The position numbers and the translations under genes are program-made. The notes beneath the pieces were generated by a model. The model ran no database searches. It had not been told where the DNA came from and saw only the letters and a list, made by a program, of their open reading frames with translations. From Anabaena cylindrica PCC 7122 (GTDB lineage Bacteria; Cyanobacteriota; Cyanobacteriia; Cyanobacteriales; Nostocaceae), in contig NC_019771.1 in the NCBI RefSeq assembly GCF_000317695.1, forward strand, positions 248,001 through 312,000: 64,000 nucleotides of DNA, given 5' to 3'. Positions 1 to 8,663 of this stretch are shown in pieces (position 1 is the first letter of the stretch; the number at the start of each line of letters is the position of its first letter).

Positions 1-414
1 AGTCCGTCCTAGTTGGGAGTTTTTGGCTTTTGCGTTATAAGGAAAATAGTCAATGATTTCCTGAAATCCCTGAAATTTATCCCTATTATTGAGTTTTCTA
101 TCTTCTAGGAGAGTCTCAAATAATTTGAGTTTATCAACATTTTTTAAATGAGAATTTCTTAGTTGTTCTTGAAAGTCTTGAATCTCTTGAGGTAGAGTTG
201 GATTTGGCGGATTGATATTGGCATTGAATGAGCGCCACTGCATTGATGAACTTGGCAATCCCAGAAGTTTTGTCTTGAAGATGACGAAGTTAATAAACTC
301 ATCAGGAGCGTCTATAATCTTGACCACAGCATCTGGAATACCCCGGCCTGTGATGGCATCCTTAACTTGTCCGGCTATTGCTATTTTATGATTAAATCGT
401 TGTTGCTTTAGCAT
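1..414 (-). CDS. Carboxypeptidase-regulatory-like domain protein of an injection-system cluster (partial)
   Basis: An open frame of 138 codons runs from an ATG at 414 off the left edge of the window with no stop, so this is only the N-terminal part. Residues of about 9-35 (KIAIAGQVKDAITGRGIPDA) look like the start of a carboxypeptidase-regulatory-like beta-sandwich, the fold often found in surface and phage-tail-associated proteins. The rest is hydrophilic and helix-rich, with no motif I recognise. It lies last in a minus-strand run of four genes behind the DUF4255/Pvc16 gene, with a 65-bp gap. Proteins of this kind accompany Pvc16 homologues in extracellular contractile injection system clusters, so a structural or accessory role there is inferred. 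No clear ribosome binding site precedes the ATG. Confidence 0.7.
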   Translation of the reverse strand, partial: MLKQQRFNHKIAIAGQVKDAITGRGIPDAVVKIIDAPDEFINFVIFKTKLLGLPSSSMQWRSFNANINPPNPTLPQEIQDFQEQLRNSHLKNVDKLKLFETLLEDRKLNNRDKFQGFQEIIDYFPYNAKAKNSQLGRT

Positions 415-479
415 TTTTTTCGATGGCGATCGAGAACAATTTAGGAATGATCAACGTTGAAGTTTAAATTCTGTCTAGT

Positions 480-1061
480 TTACAGCCTCCGCATAATTTC
501 AGTGCGTTTATCAAGCACGAGAGGAAATTCTGTGGCAGCTTCTTCAACAGGTACAGAAATGGTCACTGTGTAATTGAGTGCTGCTTTAGGTTTTCCGCCA
601 ATTGCTTGCCAAAATTCTCCTAAACTTTGTAAGTAGCTAGAACGTAAACCAACTCCTACAGGTAGTGGTTCTTGTCCTTTTAAACTGCCTTGCAAAATCG
701 CTTCTGGTAATGTCCGATAACGCAGCAACAATTTCATTACTTCTCCTAAGATATGATGTTCTTGTTGGGGGTCGTCGGAATTAGCCCAAGCGGTGATCAA
801 ATAGGAACAATCTATCCTTGCTGGAGAAGGTTGTTTAACAGCTGTTCCGTTTGAACGACGTTGCACTGACCATTCACTGCGCCGCAATTCCATATTTTCC
901 CGCACATCATAAAGGAAAAGGTTAATGGCTGGTTTCTGTTTGATAGACCCTTCTAGGGGCATATCAAAACTAATAGCAACGTTGGTCTCGCTTGACCTTT
1001 TTAACTCTGGTAATTCGTGAGTTAGTAATTGTTCTAGGGTGCTGTCTAAGTCATCTAGCAT
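480..1061 (-). CDS. DUF4255 / Pvc16-family protein of a contractile injection system
   Basis: The 193-residue protein matches what I know of the DUF4255 (Pvc16 N-terminal) family. It begins with a short helix (LDDLDSTLEQLL), then a strand with SFDMPLEG, the NLFLYDVREN motif, and a later YLITAWANS core followed by a helix that ends in an EVMKLLLRY segment. In known contractile injection systems Pvc16-type proteins cap or terminate the sheath and tube. In multicellular cyanobacteria such systems have been described anchored to thylakoids. It is the third gene of a minus-strand run after the fibre-like protein and the small coiled coil. No sheath, tube or baseplate gene is in the window, so the rest of the cluster must lie to the left or elsewhere. 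Confidence 0.85.
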   Translation of the reverse strand: MLDDLDSTLEQLLTHELPELKRSSETNVAISFDMPLEGSIKQKPAINLFLYDVRENMELRRSEWSVQRRSNGTAVKQPSPARIDCSYLITAWANSDDPQQEHHILGEVMKLLLRYRTLPEAILQGSLKGQEPLPVGVGLRSSYLQSLGEFWQAIGGKPKAALNYTVTISVPVEEAATEFPLVLDKRTEIMRRL

Positions 1062-1118
1062 GACTAAATATCCTATTTGAAAAGGTAGAAGGCTTTTTTG
1101 TTTGTTTCTATCCTGAAG

Positions 1119-1349
1119 TTAAGTTAGAGAAATAACTTCTATGGTTGAGAAGTCAATTTCGTTGACTTTGTGATTGTTTTGACTTTTGGCAATGGCTAAT
1201 TCCTCTTCTAAGACCTGTATTGCACCACTGATGCGGAGTAAGGTTTCCCGCAGACTGGCTTTTTGGATTTCTAAATTGGCTAGGGCTTTTTGCCCTGCTT
1301 CGTATTCTGTTGTTAGTGCTTGTAGGCGTTTTTCGAGTTGTTCCCTCAT
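1119..1349 (-). CDS. Small coiled-coil protein of the injection-system cluster
   Basis: A 76-residue protein. Residues 1-55 form a near-continuous amphipathic helix (REQLEKRLQALTTEYEAGQ, then more heptads up to about AIAKSQNN) typical of a dimeric coiled coil. A short polar tail follows. There is no signal peptide or membrane segment. It sits 37 bp downstream of the fibre-like gene and 57 bp upstream of the Pvc16-like gene in the same orientation, so it is probably co-transcribed with them. The function is unknown; a chaperone or assembly role for the fibre is only a guess from position. An overlapping open frame on the plus strand (1186-1380) is a shadow. Confidence 0.7.
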   Translation of the reverse strand: MREQLEKRLQALTTEYEAGQKALANLEIQKASLRETLLRISGAIQVLEEELAIAKSQNNHKVNEIDFSTIEVISLT

Positions 1350-1386
1350 TGCTATCTCATTGGGTGTTCAAAGGTCTTGATTGCCA

Positions 1387-3321
1387 TCAAAAAATATAGG
1401 GAGTTTCCACATCGTGTGTACCGATTTCCCGAAGATTAATGCCGCTGTTTTGCTTGCTCATATCAATTTTGACCTTGAGATAAGGAATAACATCAGGTCT
1501 GGGTTTGGGAATCAAATCAGCGGGAATGTAAGCAGCGATATAACGGTTATAGGATTTGCTATTCCAATGGCGGGCGAAGGGGTTATCGTAAGTGGCGAGG
1601 AATCTTTCAATGGGATTACCGTTGACAGTAATACCAGTGTGCATACAACCATTCCAGTTGCTGTTATGCTCGATCAGATAGAGTAATTTGTCACGTCCAG
1701 ACCAGACGGCTGGAACCAGCAATTCCAAATTTGTTTTGCCAGGAATAACAGTATAAGCGTCCCCATTCCAAGAGTCACTCTCTTTCTCCCAAGTTGTTGC
1801 ATCACCCCCATTTACTTTCCAGTGGTATCCTAGTGCTGATTGAGTGGCGTGAGACCAAGGGTTTTTGCTGAATGCCAACCCAGACAACCAAAACTCAGGA
1901 CCTTGTTTGGAAATCAGGGTGACTTTCCCCGATCTACCAACTGGAATCGGTAGCCATTGATGTTTGTCGGAATAGCTATCAGTGAGAGAACCATCGGGAC
2001 AATAGCAATTACCATATCTCCTTCCACCTGCCCAGCGTCCTAAGTCTTCTTTAAATCCATCTAGGAACTGGGCTTTGACAACTTTCCAAGTATCACCAAG
2101 TAATCTGATCCAGAGAGTATCGTATCCTTCGGGAACGGTGACCAATGCGCCGGCATCATCTTCTTCTTCGCCTCCATAGCAAATCACGCGACGATCATTC
2201 CAAAGGTTGTTACTTGTGTGTCTGGTTTCCCTATCGGCAGGTGCTTTTTTGAGGACACCGTGTACAGCAATTACTTTTGCATCTCTGGCATCAAAAATAT
2301 CTTGATAAACGATCGCATCATTGGGATACATCCGGTGTCGCATTGGGTTTGTAGACTCTATATGCGAGGCGCGGATTACTCCGTTAACATCTAGTTTTCT
2401 CTCTGGTGTGGTTGTCCCAATCCCTACATTACCTGTATCCCGTTGGATGGTGAGCCTTGTGTTTTTAACTCCCGCCCGATAGGATATTAAGTTGATTAAA
2501 GAAGAGCTATCTTCTGCTCCACCGTCTTCGGTTGACCAACCATAAAGCCCATCTGGTTTATTGGAGAGAGAAATTGTGGGTTTTTCCTCTGTGGGCGCAC
2601 CCAAAGTGGCTAGTCTCTCCTTAATTTTCTCTTCTATATGTTGTTTGACGGCTTTTTCTGAAGGGACGACATTGGTGCGATCTCTGTCTGTGGCGATGGT
2701 TTCAGATACACCAGTAATTTCTGCGCCGCCCAATTGTAATGTACCGGATATACTGAGGTTGCCTTTAATTGCTAAAGATTTACCGTCACTTCTCAGGTTA
2801 ATCTCTTCACCTTGTCCGCTGGGTAAACGCGCTCCCGAATATTGCCTAATACTGTTGTCTACTGTAATCTGTCCATTGTCTAGGGTAAGTTTAGCTAATA
2901 TAACCGTTTTAGACTCTTTGGTTTCAATCGCTTCTAATGTTAATAGGGGAGATTCTGCCCAGCGGGTGAAGCTATCAGGTATTTCTGGTTGTTGTAATAC
3001 TTTTGGTTCTTGAAAATACCGCAGACATACCCAACATTCTGAATTGATTTTGATGTTAGTCTTTTCTTCTGGGAGGATAATTAGATTGCCTTCGCCGTCA
3101 ATAGCTGTACCAGATTTGATGGTGACAGCAGCTTCTCCTGCGATCGCTTCTACTTCCAACCCTTCTACGATACCAGCTAAATGCAGTTTGCTATTAAGGT
3201 AACGTTGGCGATCGCTTAGATATTTATGTGATAACTCAAAATCTTCATCTAAGAGATATTGTCCAGGAAAATAGTTGGGACGTTGTAAAGAAAAATTTGT
3301 CCAGTCTTGTTGCTGTACCAT
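1387..3321 (-). CDS. Tail-fibre-like protein of a contractile injection system
   Basis: A 644-residue protein. The N-terminal 120 residues contain the segment RPNYFPGQYLLDEDFE and then a run of short beta elements (GTAIDGEGNLIILPE) like baseplate-attachment domains. The middle carries phage-fibre style repeats: LAIKGNLSISGTLQLGG near residue 185 and GNVGIGTTTPERKLDVNG near residue 300. These are typical of trimeric beta-helical tail fibres and of regions upstream of endosialidase-type chaperone domains. The C-terminal half, from about residue 335, is rich in Trp, Gly and Asp and may be a receptor-binding head; I do not recognise it. It is the first gene of the minus-strand run, so the promoter should lie in 3322-3845. 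A free-living phage tail is less likely because the neighbour is Pvc16-like. Confidence 0.75.
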   Translation of the reverse strand: MVQQQDWTNFSLQRPNYFPGQYLLDEDFELSHKYLSDRQRYLNSKLHLAGIVEGLEVEAIAGEAAVTIKSGTAIDGEGNLIILPEEKTNIKINSECWVCLRYFQEPKVLQQPEIPDSFTRWAESPLLTLEAIETKESKTVILAKLTLDNGQITVDNSIRQYSGARLPSGQGEEINLRSDGKSLAIKGNLSISGTLQLGGAEITGVSETIATDRDRTNVVPSEKAVKQHIEEKIKERLATLGAPTEEKPTISLSNKPDGLYGWSTEDGGAEDSSSLINLISYRAGVKNTRLTIQRDTGNVGIGTTTPERKLDVNGVIRASHIESTNPMRHRMYPNDAIVYQDIFDARDAKVIAVHGVLKKAPADRETRHTSNNLWNDRRVICYGGEEEDDAGALVTVPEGYDTLWIRLLGDTWKVVKAQFLDGFKEDLGRWAGGRRYGNCYCPDGSLTDSYSDKHQWLPIPVGRSGKVTLISKQGPEFWLSGLAFSKNPWSHATQSALGYHWKVNGGDATTWEKESDSWNGDAYTVIPGKTNLELLVPAVWSGRDKLLYLIEHNSNWNGCMHTGITVNGNPIERFLATYDNPFARHWNSKSYNRYIAAYIPADLIPKPRPDVIPYLKVKIDMSKQNSGINLREIGTHDVETPYIF

Positions 3322-3845
3322 AGGAGTTGAGTTCTAAATTTTTAAATTATGCCCTAGTGGATAAATCTAGGGGGTTAAAATAATTGTTTTTTGTTTGAGG
3401 TTAAGGTAGCCTATATTTTCGTTGCTATATCACAACTAACTAGCCATACCCCATATCAAGTAGTTGGTATAAGCTTTCGGTTGCAATCATAGCTACATTT
3501 TCAGGTTATTTATACTTAATGGGGATTCATCCAGACATATATAGTACTCCAGTTTGATATGTGTTCGCGTAGCGTGGCGAAGCCATAATTACCTGTGTAG
3601 GCACGCAAGAGGCACTCGTGCAAAGAGATTTTATAGTATTTGTGTGTATTGAGTTTCGTTCAAAAATTAAATATTATTCTTATAGTTTGGGTTTTAGACT
3701 TGTTTAACCTCTGTTTTCATTGATTTGTTCAGTCTAGTTGATAATTACTAGCTTTATGATTTTGTTGTAACAATTTTAAATATTGAATATATCTTACGAG
3801 AGATGACGAATTTGTAAACTACCTCCGGCACTGCTCTTCTTGGCT
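3322..3845. other. Intergenic region with a small dispersed repeat
   Basis: This 524-bp AT-rich stretch holds no convincing reading frame. It should contain the promoter for the leftward fibre/Pvc16 run. Around 3560-3625 it carries a GC-rich block (GTTCGCGTAGCGTGGCGAAG and on to about 3625) that resembles the short dispersed repeats scattered through Nostoc-group genomes. A related core (GGCGTAGCGTG) occurs near 21209. No terminator hairpin is obvious for the Hsp70-like gene that ends at 3846. Confidence 0.5.
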
Positions 3846-5435
3846 TTAACTCAACTTTGCCACAAGTTGATTTTCTACCAAGGTGTCATTTGTCAACAAA
3901 TCCTCAATGGTGATGCGTAATAACCGCTGTTCGTCAACTTGAAATAGGATTTTAATGCGATCGCTCCCCGGAAACCCAGGCGGGCTAAGTTGGGCAATAT
4001 TTCTGGCACCTTCTTGATCATTAAGCGGTTTGACGGTGGTGGCCATACTGTTAATTTTGCGAGTTAATAAGCGATCGCCATCAAAATAAACTTCCGTACC
4101 TCCGGTTTCTGCACCCAGTTCCCCCAAAACTAACTCGATGCTAGGTTGATTTTCCCTAGAAGCGCCCAATAATAATTCTACTGGTTGGGTCATGGGATAA
4201 GCTTGTCCAGCCCTGATAATTGGTTGCCAGCTGTGACGCTGGTGACGACGATCCCAGTAACGCACACCATAACTATGATAGAGATAGTCTTTAATTTCCA
4301 AGCCCTGAGTGATTTGCAGCGCCCCTTGTGCGATCGCTTCAAATGGACTTTGACAGCGGATTTTTTCTGGCTCAAAATATTGGCTTACCCATGTCTGCAC
4401 CGCAGTTAATTGCACAGATCCACCAACCAACAAAACTGCATTAATATCATCCAGTTCGATGCCCTGATGACGGGCTTGCTGTAAGAGTGTCATCATCGCC
4501 TCATGCAAGCGGTCAAAAAATCCGTTTTCTTTGAGGATTTCTTCTAGTCCCTTGCGATTAAGTTCCATATCATAGCTTTCAAAAGTATCATTATTAAAAT
4601 AAAATTCACTAGCGTGATTTTGGGTAGATAGCTGAATTTTTAACTTTTCTGCCAGTCTAGTTGTCAGGGAATTAACTGGAAATCCTTGACTTTTCGCAAA
4701 GTAATCAACTATCCAATTATCAATATCAGTACCACCTAGATTTTGCCCTGCTTTCGCCAACACACGGGCTGTTTTGACTTTTTGCTGCGAGTCTTCAGCC
4801 AGGGATTTATTACCCCATTTGAGCAGAAATCCTACTTTCGCTTGCGTCCTTTGATCTAAACTCACTAAAGACAAATCTAAAGTACCACCACCAAAGTCAA
4901 CTACCAAGAGATTTTCCTGTTCTGACAAACCATAACCCAAAGCAGCGGCCGTTGGTTCATCTAATATCCGCACCTGTTCAACGGGGAGTGTTTGACAAAC
5001 TTTGCCTAACCAGTAACGATAAGCTTCAAAGCTATCTACAGGTACAGTTAAAACTAAAGAATCTACCCCACCTTGCATAGGTGCTAATTCAGAAATTACC
5101 CTGTTTAAAAACCATTCTCCTACTTGTTCAAAAGAGATGATTTTTCCATCTATTTGCGGTGAAAACCCTGGGATATTTGCACCAATACCCCGTTTAAAGC
5201 TGTGGAAAAATCTAGAGTCGCCTTTGATATCCAAACCGCGATCGCGGACTTGTTGCCCAACTAATATCTGATTCTGGGTTGCTTCTTCCACATAAACCAA
5301 GCTGGGAATCAGTGGGGGATTGAGTTGCTCCTGAATTGATAAATTCGGTATACTTATAGTCTCCGGTTGCTGGGTGACGGGATTCCAACGGGTAATGACT
5401 GTGTTACTAGTACCAAAATCAATAGCAATGTGCAT
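3846..5435 (-). CDS. Hsp70-family (DnaK-like) protein
   Basis: A 529-residue member of the Hsp70/actin ATPase superfamily. It has the phosphate-1 motif IDFGTSNTVI at residues 4-13, the phosphate-2 motif LVVDFGGGTLDLSLV near 178, the EPTAAALGYG element near 160 and the adenosine motif VLLVGGSVQLTAV near 335. The region after about residue 385 is much shorter than the DnaK substrate-binding domain and has only a small beta-rich part and no long helical lid. It is therefore one of the shortened Hsp70 relatives common in cyanobacteria, not the housekeeping DnaK. No DnaJ or GrpE is adjacent. Its role is probably ATP-dependent binding of an unknown client. A start at 5435 fits the usual N terminus. 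Confidence 0.9.
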   Translation of the reverse strand: MHIAIDFGTSNTVITRWNPVTQQPETISIPNLSIQEQLNPPLIPSLVYVEEATQNQILVGQQVRDRGLDIKGDSRFFHSFKRGIGANIPGFSPQIDGKIISFEQVGEWFLNRVISELAPMQGGVDSLVLTVPVDSFEAYRYWLGKVCQTLPVEQVRILDEPTAAALGYGLSEQENLLVVDFGGGTLDLSLVSLDQRTQAKVGFLLKWGNKSLAEDSQQKVKTARVLAKAGQNLGGTDIDNWIVDYFAKSQGFPVNSLTTRLAEKLKIQLSTQNHASEFYFNNDTFESYDMELNRKGLEEILKENGFFDRLHEAMMTLLQQARHQGIELDDINAVLLVGGSVQLTAVQTWVSQYFEPEKIRCQSPFEAIAQGALQITQGLEIKDYLYHSYGVRYWDRRHQRHSWQPIIRAGQAYPMTQPVELLLGASRENQPSIELVLGELGAETGGTEVYFDGDRLLTRKINSMATTVKPLNDQEGARNIAQLSPPGFPGSDRIKILFQVDEQRLLRITIEDLLTNDTLVENQLVAKLS

Positions 5436-5493
5436 ATCTTAATTTTATTATTTCACACCAGGATGTAAATACGTAAGTATAGTTAATATATCC

Positions 5494-6438
5494 TTAATTA
5501 TTCTGGATTAACCACCAATTTTGTAAATGAGCTATGGCTTTTTCTTTGTGTTTCGCTTCTACCTCTATCCAAGGCGCTTGGTAGTAAGCATCAGGCATAG
5601 CAGTAATTAAATGACTGTGCTTTCTATCATTAAAACCTGAGTCACCATTGGAAATATGTACTAACTGCCAATCGGGATTTAACCAAGTTTCTCGTGCTGC
5701 TAAAAGCGCCGATTCTACACTTGGATGATTATACGTATCTAACTTTTCATAACAAATATGGTGATGAGCATCAAATACCATTGGTATATTTGCCTGTTGA
5801 CATACAGCTAAGATATCATTGGCATTATAGGAATATTCATCATTTTCTAAAGTCAAGCGGTTTTTGATACCTGGTGGTAGTTCAGAAATTACTTTTACTA
5901 ACTTTTCTGCACGTTGAGACTTGCCACCATGAATATTCATCAGCGCCCAAGGTGACTGGGGTAAACCAAGTAAATCTAATGTGCGGGCGTGTCTTGCTAA
6001 AATTTTGATACTCGTTTCTACAACTTCAGATGATTCAGAACTCAGCACTACAAATTGATCAGGATGTAAAACCATTCTGATCCCCAAAGTTTGGGCTATT
6101 TGACCAATTTTGCCTAAATCTGCACTCATTTCCTCTAAAATATTTGCGCCAATTTCATCTTCCATATCACTGAGAGGAAATAAAGCCGAAGTCATTCGAT
6201 AAAGCCGAATATTCTGCTTTTGACAAAAAGACAAAGCCCCATTCAAGCACTGCAAATTATGTTGATAAAGTTCTCTTAGAGTATCTTCGCGTTGTTGGAG
6301 AGAAAGTTTTAAATAACGAGTACGGGTAATAGTCCGAAAGCGCACTTCCTGATCAGAAGTGATGCAAACCAGACCTAAATACGGCGTAGTGCTGAGTTTC
6401 TGCTGTGCATTGATTTTTTGTAACTGGATGTTAGTCAT
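5494..6438 (-). CDS. uvsE: UV DNA damage endonuclease (UVDE family)
   Basis: The 314-residue protein matches the UvsE/UVDE family of TIM-barrel endonucleases, which nick DNA 5' of UV photoproducts and start alternative excision repair. Recognisable parts are LGLVCITSDQEVRFRTITRT at the N terminus, IRLYRMTSALFPLSD near 80, LHPDQFVVLSS near 125, NIHGGKSQRA near 170, LTLENDEYSY near 197, FDAHHHICY near 225 and the late LVHISNGDSG region. The His, Glu and Asp residues that bind the metal cluster in this family are present in these segments. Length is usual for the family. It is 58 bp upstream of the Hsp70-like gene in the same orientation and divergent from the gene at 6500. Confidence 0.95.
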   Translation of the reverse strand: MTNIQLQKINAQQKLSTTPYLGLVCITSDQEVRFRTITRTRYLKLSLQQREDTLRELYQHNLQCLNGALSFCQKQNIRLYRMTSALFPLSDMEDEIGANILEEMSADLGKIGQIAQTLGIRMVLHPDQFVVLSSESSEVVETSIKILARHARTLDLLGLPQSPWALMNIHGGKSQRAEKLVKVISELPPGIKNRLTLENDEYSYNANDILAVCQQANIPMVFDAHHHICYEKLDTYNHPSVESALLAARETWLNPDWQLVHISNGDSGFNDRKHSHLITAMPDAYYQAPWIEVEAKHKEKAIAHLQNWWLIQNN

Positions 6439-6499
6439 TAATTTAACGATGTATTCTTAGTATTTTTGCAGAAACTTTTGTGAGATTATATCTGTCAAG

Positions 6500-7927
6500 A
6501 TGCTTAAATTATCTAAAAAATCCCCATATCTACCCATGTCTCCTTCTGCTCAAGGTATTCCCGGTTTGCCAGATTTGACACATCCCCATGAGTTAGTACA
6601 ATTTGGCACTCAAGTATTTCAAGGTTCATTGTTATTGATATTTTTGATTGTAGCGTTGGGAGTTGCGATCGCACTCATCAGTTTTTCCCTCAGACGCAAC
6701 ACCACAGAACAAGCAGTTTTCTTTGGTGAATGGTCGATTCGCTATTCTCAATTATTGCGGGGACTACAGCATTTAGCCCTAATTTTAATTTTATTAATCA
6801 CCGGATTTTTCCTATTTTCAACCCTCAGCAATCGTTACCACCACTGGGAACAGGCCAAAATAGCCCAAGTTGCAGAAAGTGTTGCTGGTGATAAATTAGA
6901 ACAAAGTGCGCCCCAAATTCGCTACATTACTGAAGAGCCATACAGCTACACTACCCAAGTTGATGGCAAAATCGTCAAAGTCAACGACAAACAAAAAGTT
7001 ACCCGTTATCTGACACTAGCCGGCTCGCAAATTCAGGTCACAATAGATCAAAGTGTCAACGTTCAAAATAGCAGCGTCATTTACAACACTGACTACACCG
7101 CAGATTATAAAGTTATTAACCCACTCAGTGATATTGATAACTTTTTCTTTGAAGCACCACCACCAGAAGGATACTCATTATTAAAAAGTTATAAAGTAGA
7201 GCGTGACGGGATGAGATTAAAACAAATTAATCCCGGTGATTATGGTTTTCCCTTTCGTTTAAAACCAGGAGAAGAAACAACATTGAAAGTTACTTATCAA
7301 GCTATAGGTGGTTCACGCTGGGTTTATAATGCCGCAAATCAAATACTTTCCCAATTCCGTCTCATAGCAATTGCCAATTTTAGAAATGCCGACTTTGCTA
7401 GTGGCATCGTTCCCAATAATATTAAAGTTGATGGCAACAGCACCCAATTCACTTGGACATTTGATGAAAATGTGTCTGTCAAAAATCCTTTTGGCGTATT
7501 TACCAGTACCCAACCTATTAAGAATACTGGCATTATCCCCAGATTATTGCTATTAGCCCCAGGATTATTTTTATGGTGGATATTACTTTTGTATTTGTCT
7601 CTACCAATGAATTTAAAAAATGTTGCCATAGCCGGGGCTATTTTCTTCGCTTGTTTGCTAACTTTAACCTACATGGCACGGGTAATAAATGCCGAATTAG
7701 CTTGGACAATGATTGCATCCATCTTCCTAATTTTAACCTACGGTTTAGGCTCAAATCGTCATACTTCCTTAGCTGCAATTATTTGTACTATTGCTGGGGC
7801 TATTTTACCTATTTTTGGTTTATTAATACCGTTTAGTGGTTTAACTTTAAGTCTAGCCGGCTTGCTATCAGTCGCGTGGTTAGCAGTGCTGCATTGGTAT
7901 GGTTGGTATCGTTTAGCCGATTCTTAA
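6500..7927 (+). CDS. Integral membrane protein with CreD-like topology
   Basis: A 475-residue protein with two N-terminal membrane helices (about residues 40-65 and 88-108), a large extracytoplasmic domain of about 230 residues rich in beta strands, and five or six helices in the last 130 residues. This order resembles the CreD/inner-membrane stress proteins, but I cannot see family-specific motifs, so the assignment is by topology only. A downstream start at 6536 (MSPSAQGIPG) would remove a basic 12-residue leader and is possible. Seven codons encode Trp in or near helix ends. No partner gene is adjacent; uvsE is divergent across a 61-bp gap that must hold both promoters. Confidence 0.7.
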   Translation: MLKLSKKSPYLPMSPSAQGIPGLPDLTHPHELVQFGTQVFQGSLLLIFLIVALGVAIALISFSLRRNTTEQAVFFGEWSIRYSQLLRGLQHLALILILLITGFFLFSTLSNRYHHWEQAKIAQVAESVAGDKLEQSAPQIRYITEEPYSYTTQVDGKIVKVNDKQKVTRYLTLAGSQIQVTIDQSVNVQNSSVIYNTDYTADYKVINPLSDIDNFFFEAPPPEGYSLLKSYKVERDGMRLKQINPGDYGFPFRLKPGEETTLKVTYQAIGGSRWVYNAANQILSQFRLIAIANFRNADFASGIVPNNIKVDGNSTQFTWTFDENVSVKNPFGVFTSTQPIKNTGIIPRLLLLAPGLFLWWILLLYLSLPMNLKNVAIAGAIFFACLLTLTYMARVINAELAWTMIASIFLILTYGLGSNRHTSLAAIICTIAGAILPIFGLLIPFSGLTLSLAGLLSVAWLAVLHWYGWYRLADS

Positions 7928-7936
7928 TGTAACATT

Positions 7937-8154
7937 CTGGATATCCTGATTCAGACAATTAGAAAACGATACAATATTAATAATCCACAAACCCGAAATG
8001 GTAATGGTTCAAACACCTATCAAACCCTTAACCCTCGACGAATTTATCAAATTGCCAGCAACAAAACCGGCAAGCGAATTTATTAATGGTGAAATCATTC
8101 AAAAACCCATGCCTCAAGGAAAAAATATATTCTTTGTCTAAATCAGGATATCCA
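7937..8154. repeat. Inverted-repeat bounded segment carrying an Uma2 relic
   Basis: A 15-bp sequence, CTGGATATCCTGATT at 7937-7951, is repeated as its exact reverse complement at 8140-8154. The two arms enclose the Uma2-family relic. The same words (ATCCTGATTCAGACAAT, AATCAGGATA, CCAGGATT) recur in the intergenic repeats at 55245-55685, so they belong to a dispersed repeat family of this genome. Confidence 0.7.
7998..8120 (+). pseudogene. N-terminal remnant of an Uma2-family (DUF820) endonuclease gene
   Basis: From the ATG at 7998 the translation begins MVMVQTPIKPLTLDEFIKLP and continues to FINGEIIQ, which is the typical N terminus of cyanobacterial Uma2/DUF820 proteins. The expected next words are QKPMPQGKHS. 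They can be read only after a shift of one base, because the A-run at about 8100-8104 is one base short. The similarity ends near 8120; the remaining 140 or so residues of the family, including the PD-(D/E)XK nuclease core, are absent. The piece is therefore a truncated and frameshifted relic. It lies between perfect 15-bp inverted repeats, which suggests the truncation involved the repeat element. Confidence 0.75.
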
Positions 8155-8184
8155 GGATTTAAAGATTTACAGGATATTAACTGA

Positions 8185-8663
8185 GTCTGATTTTTTTAGA
8201 TGTGATATTTTTTAGCTATTAGGTATTCCTTATTGTAAATCCTAAAACAAAATAAAGAAACAAGTCTTCTGACTACCAAAACCATAAGATGATTATAGTA
8301 ACTGAGTATACAGAAATCCAAGTTGTAATCCCTTCTACCTGCCATTTTTGGGGAATGAGTACAGATGAATATACCATTAATTATCTTGCCTAAAACGCTG
8401 CAAAGTCTCACAGGTAAAGAGATTTATATTGAGTACAAAATATCTCAACCCTCACCTTAAAAATACAAGTACCCCTGTTATCAAAAGCTAGTACCCCTAC
8501 CCCAAGAGAAAATGTAAAGTTCTGTTAAATAGGGGTTTAAACCTATTGAGTACAAGAGTAATAAATTCAATAGATCCAATCGGTATGTGCTGTTTTTTTT
8601 GCTTTCGAGTCACCTGATATAAGCATAAAAATACAACATGGCTCTCTTAACCAGACAGTACCG
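8185..8663. other. Intergenic region upstream of the serine acetyltransferase gene
   Basis: No convincing gene here. The word AGTACCCCT occurs twice (about 8468 and 8490), and AGGGGTTTAAACCTATTGAG follows near 8532; no NtcA-type GTA-N8-TAC palindrome was found. The promoter for the rightward nif-associated genes should lie in the last 150 bp. An open frame on the minus strand at 8196-8411 has no coding character I can support. Confidence 0.4.

Noticed and set aside
1381..1686. A plus-strand gene within the fibre gene
   Set aside because: Antisense shadow of the fibre C terminus.
1387..3321. Prophage tail fibre
   Set aside because: Neighbouring Pvc16-type protein and the absence of capsid, terminase or integrase favour an injection system over a prophage, although only one edge is seen.
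8196..8411. A 71-residue minus-strand gene
   Set aside because: Composition is low in typical codons, there is no ribosome binding site and the region is a spacer with repeats.
8464..8640. NtcA binding site upstream of the serine acetyltransferase gene
   Set aside because: No GTA-N8-TAC match was found on reading; words such as GTACCCCTGTTATC do not fit.
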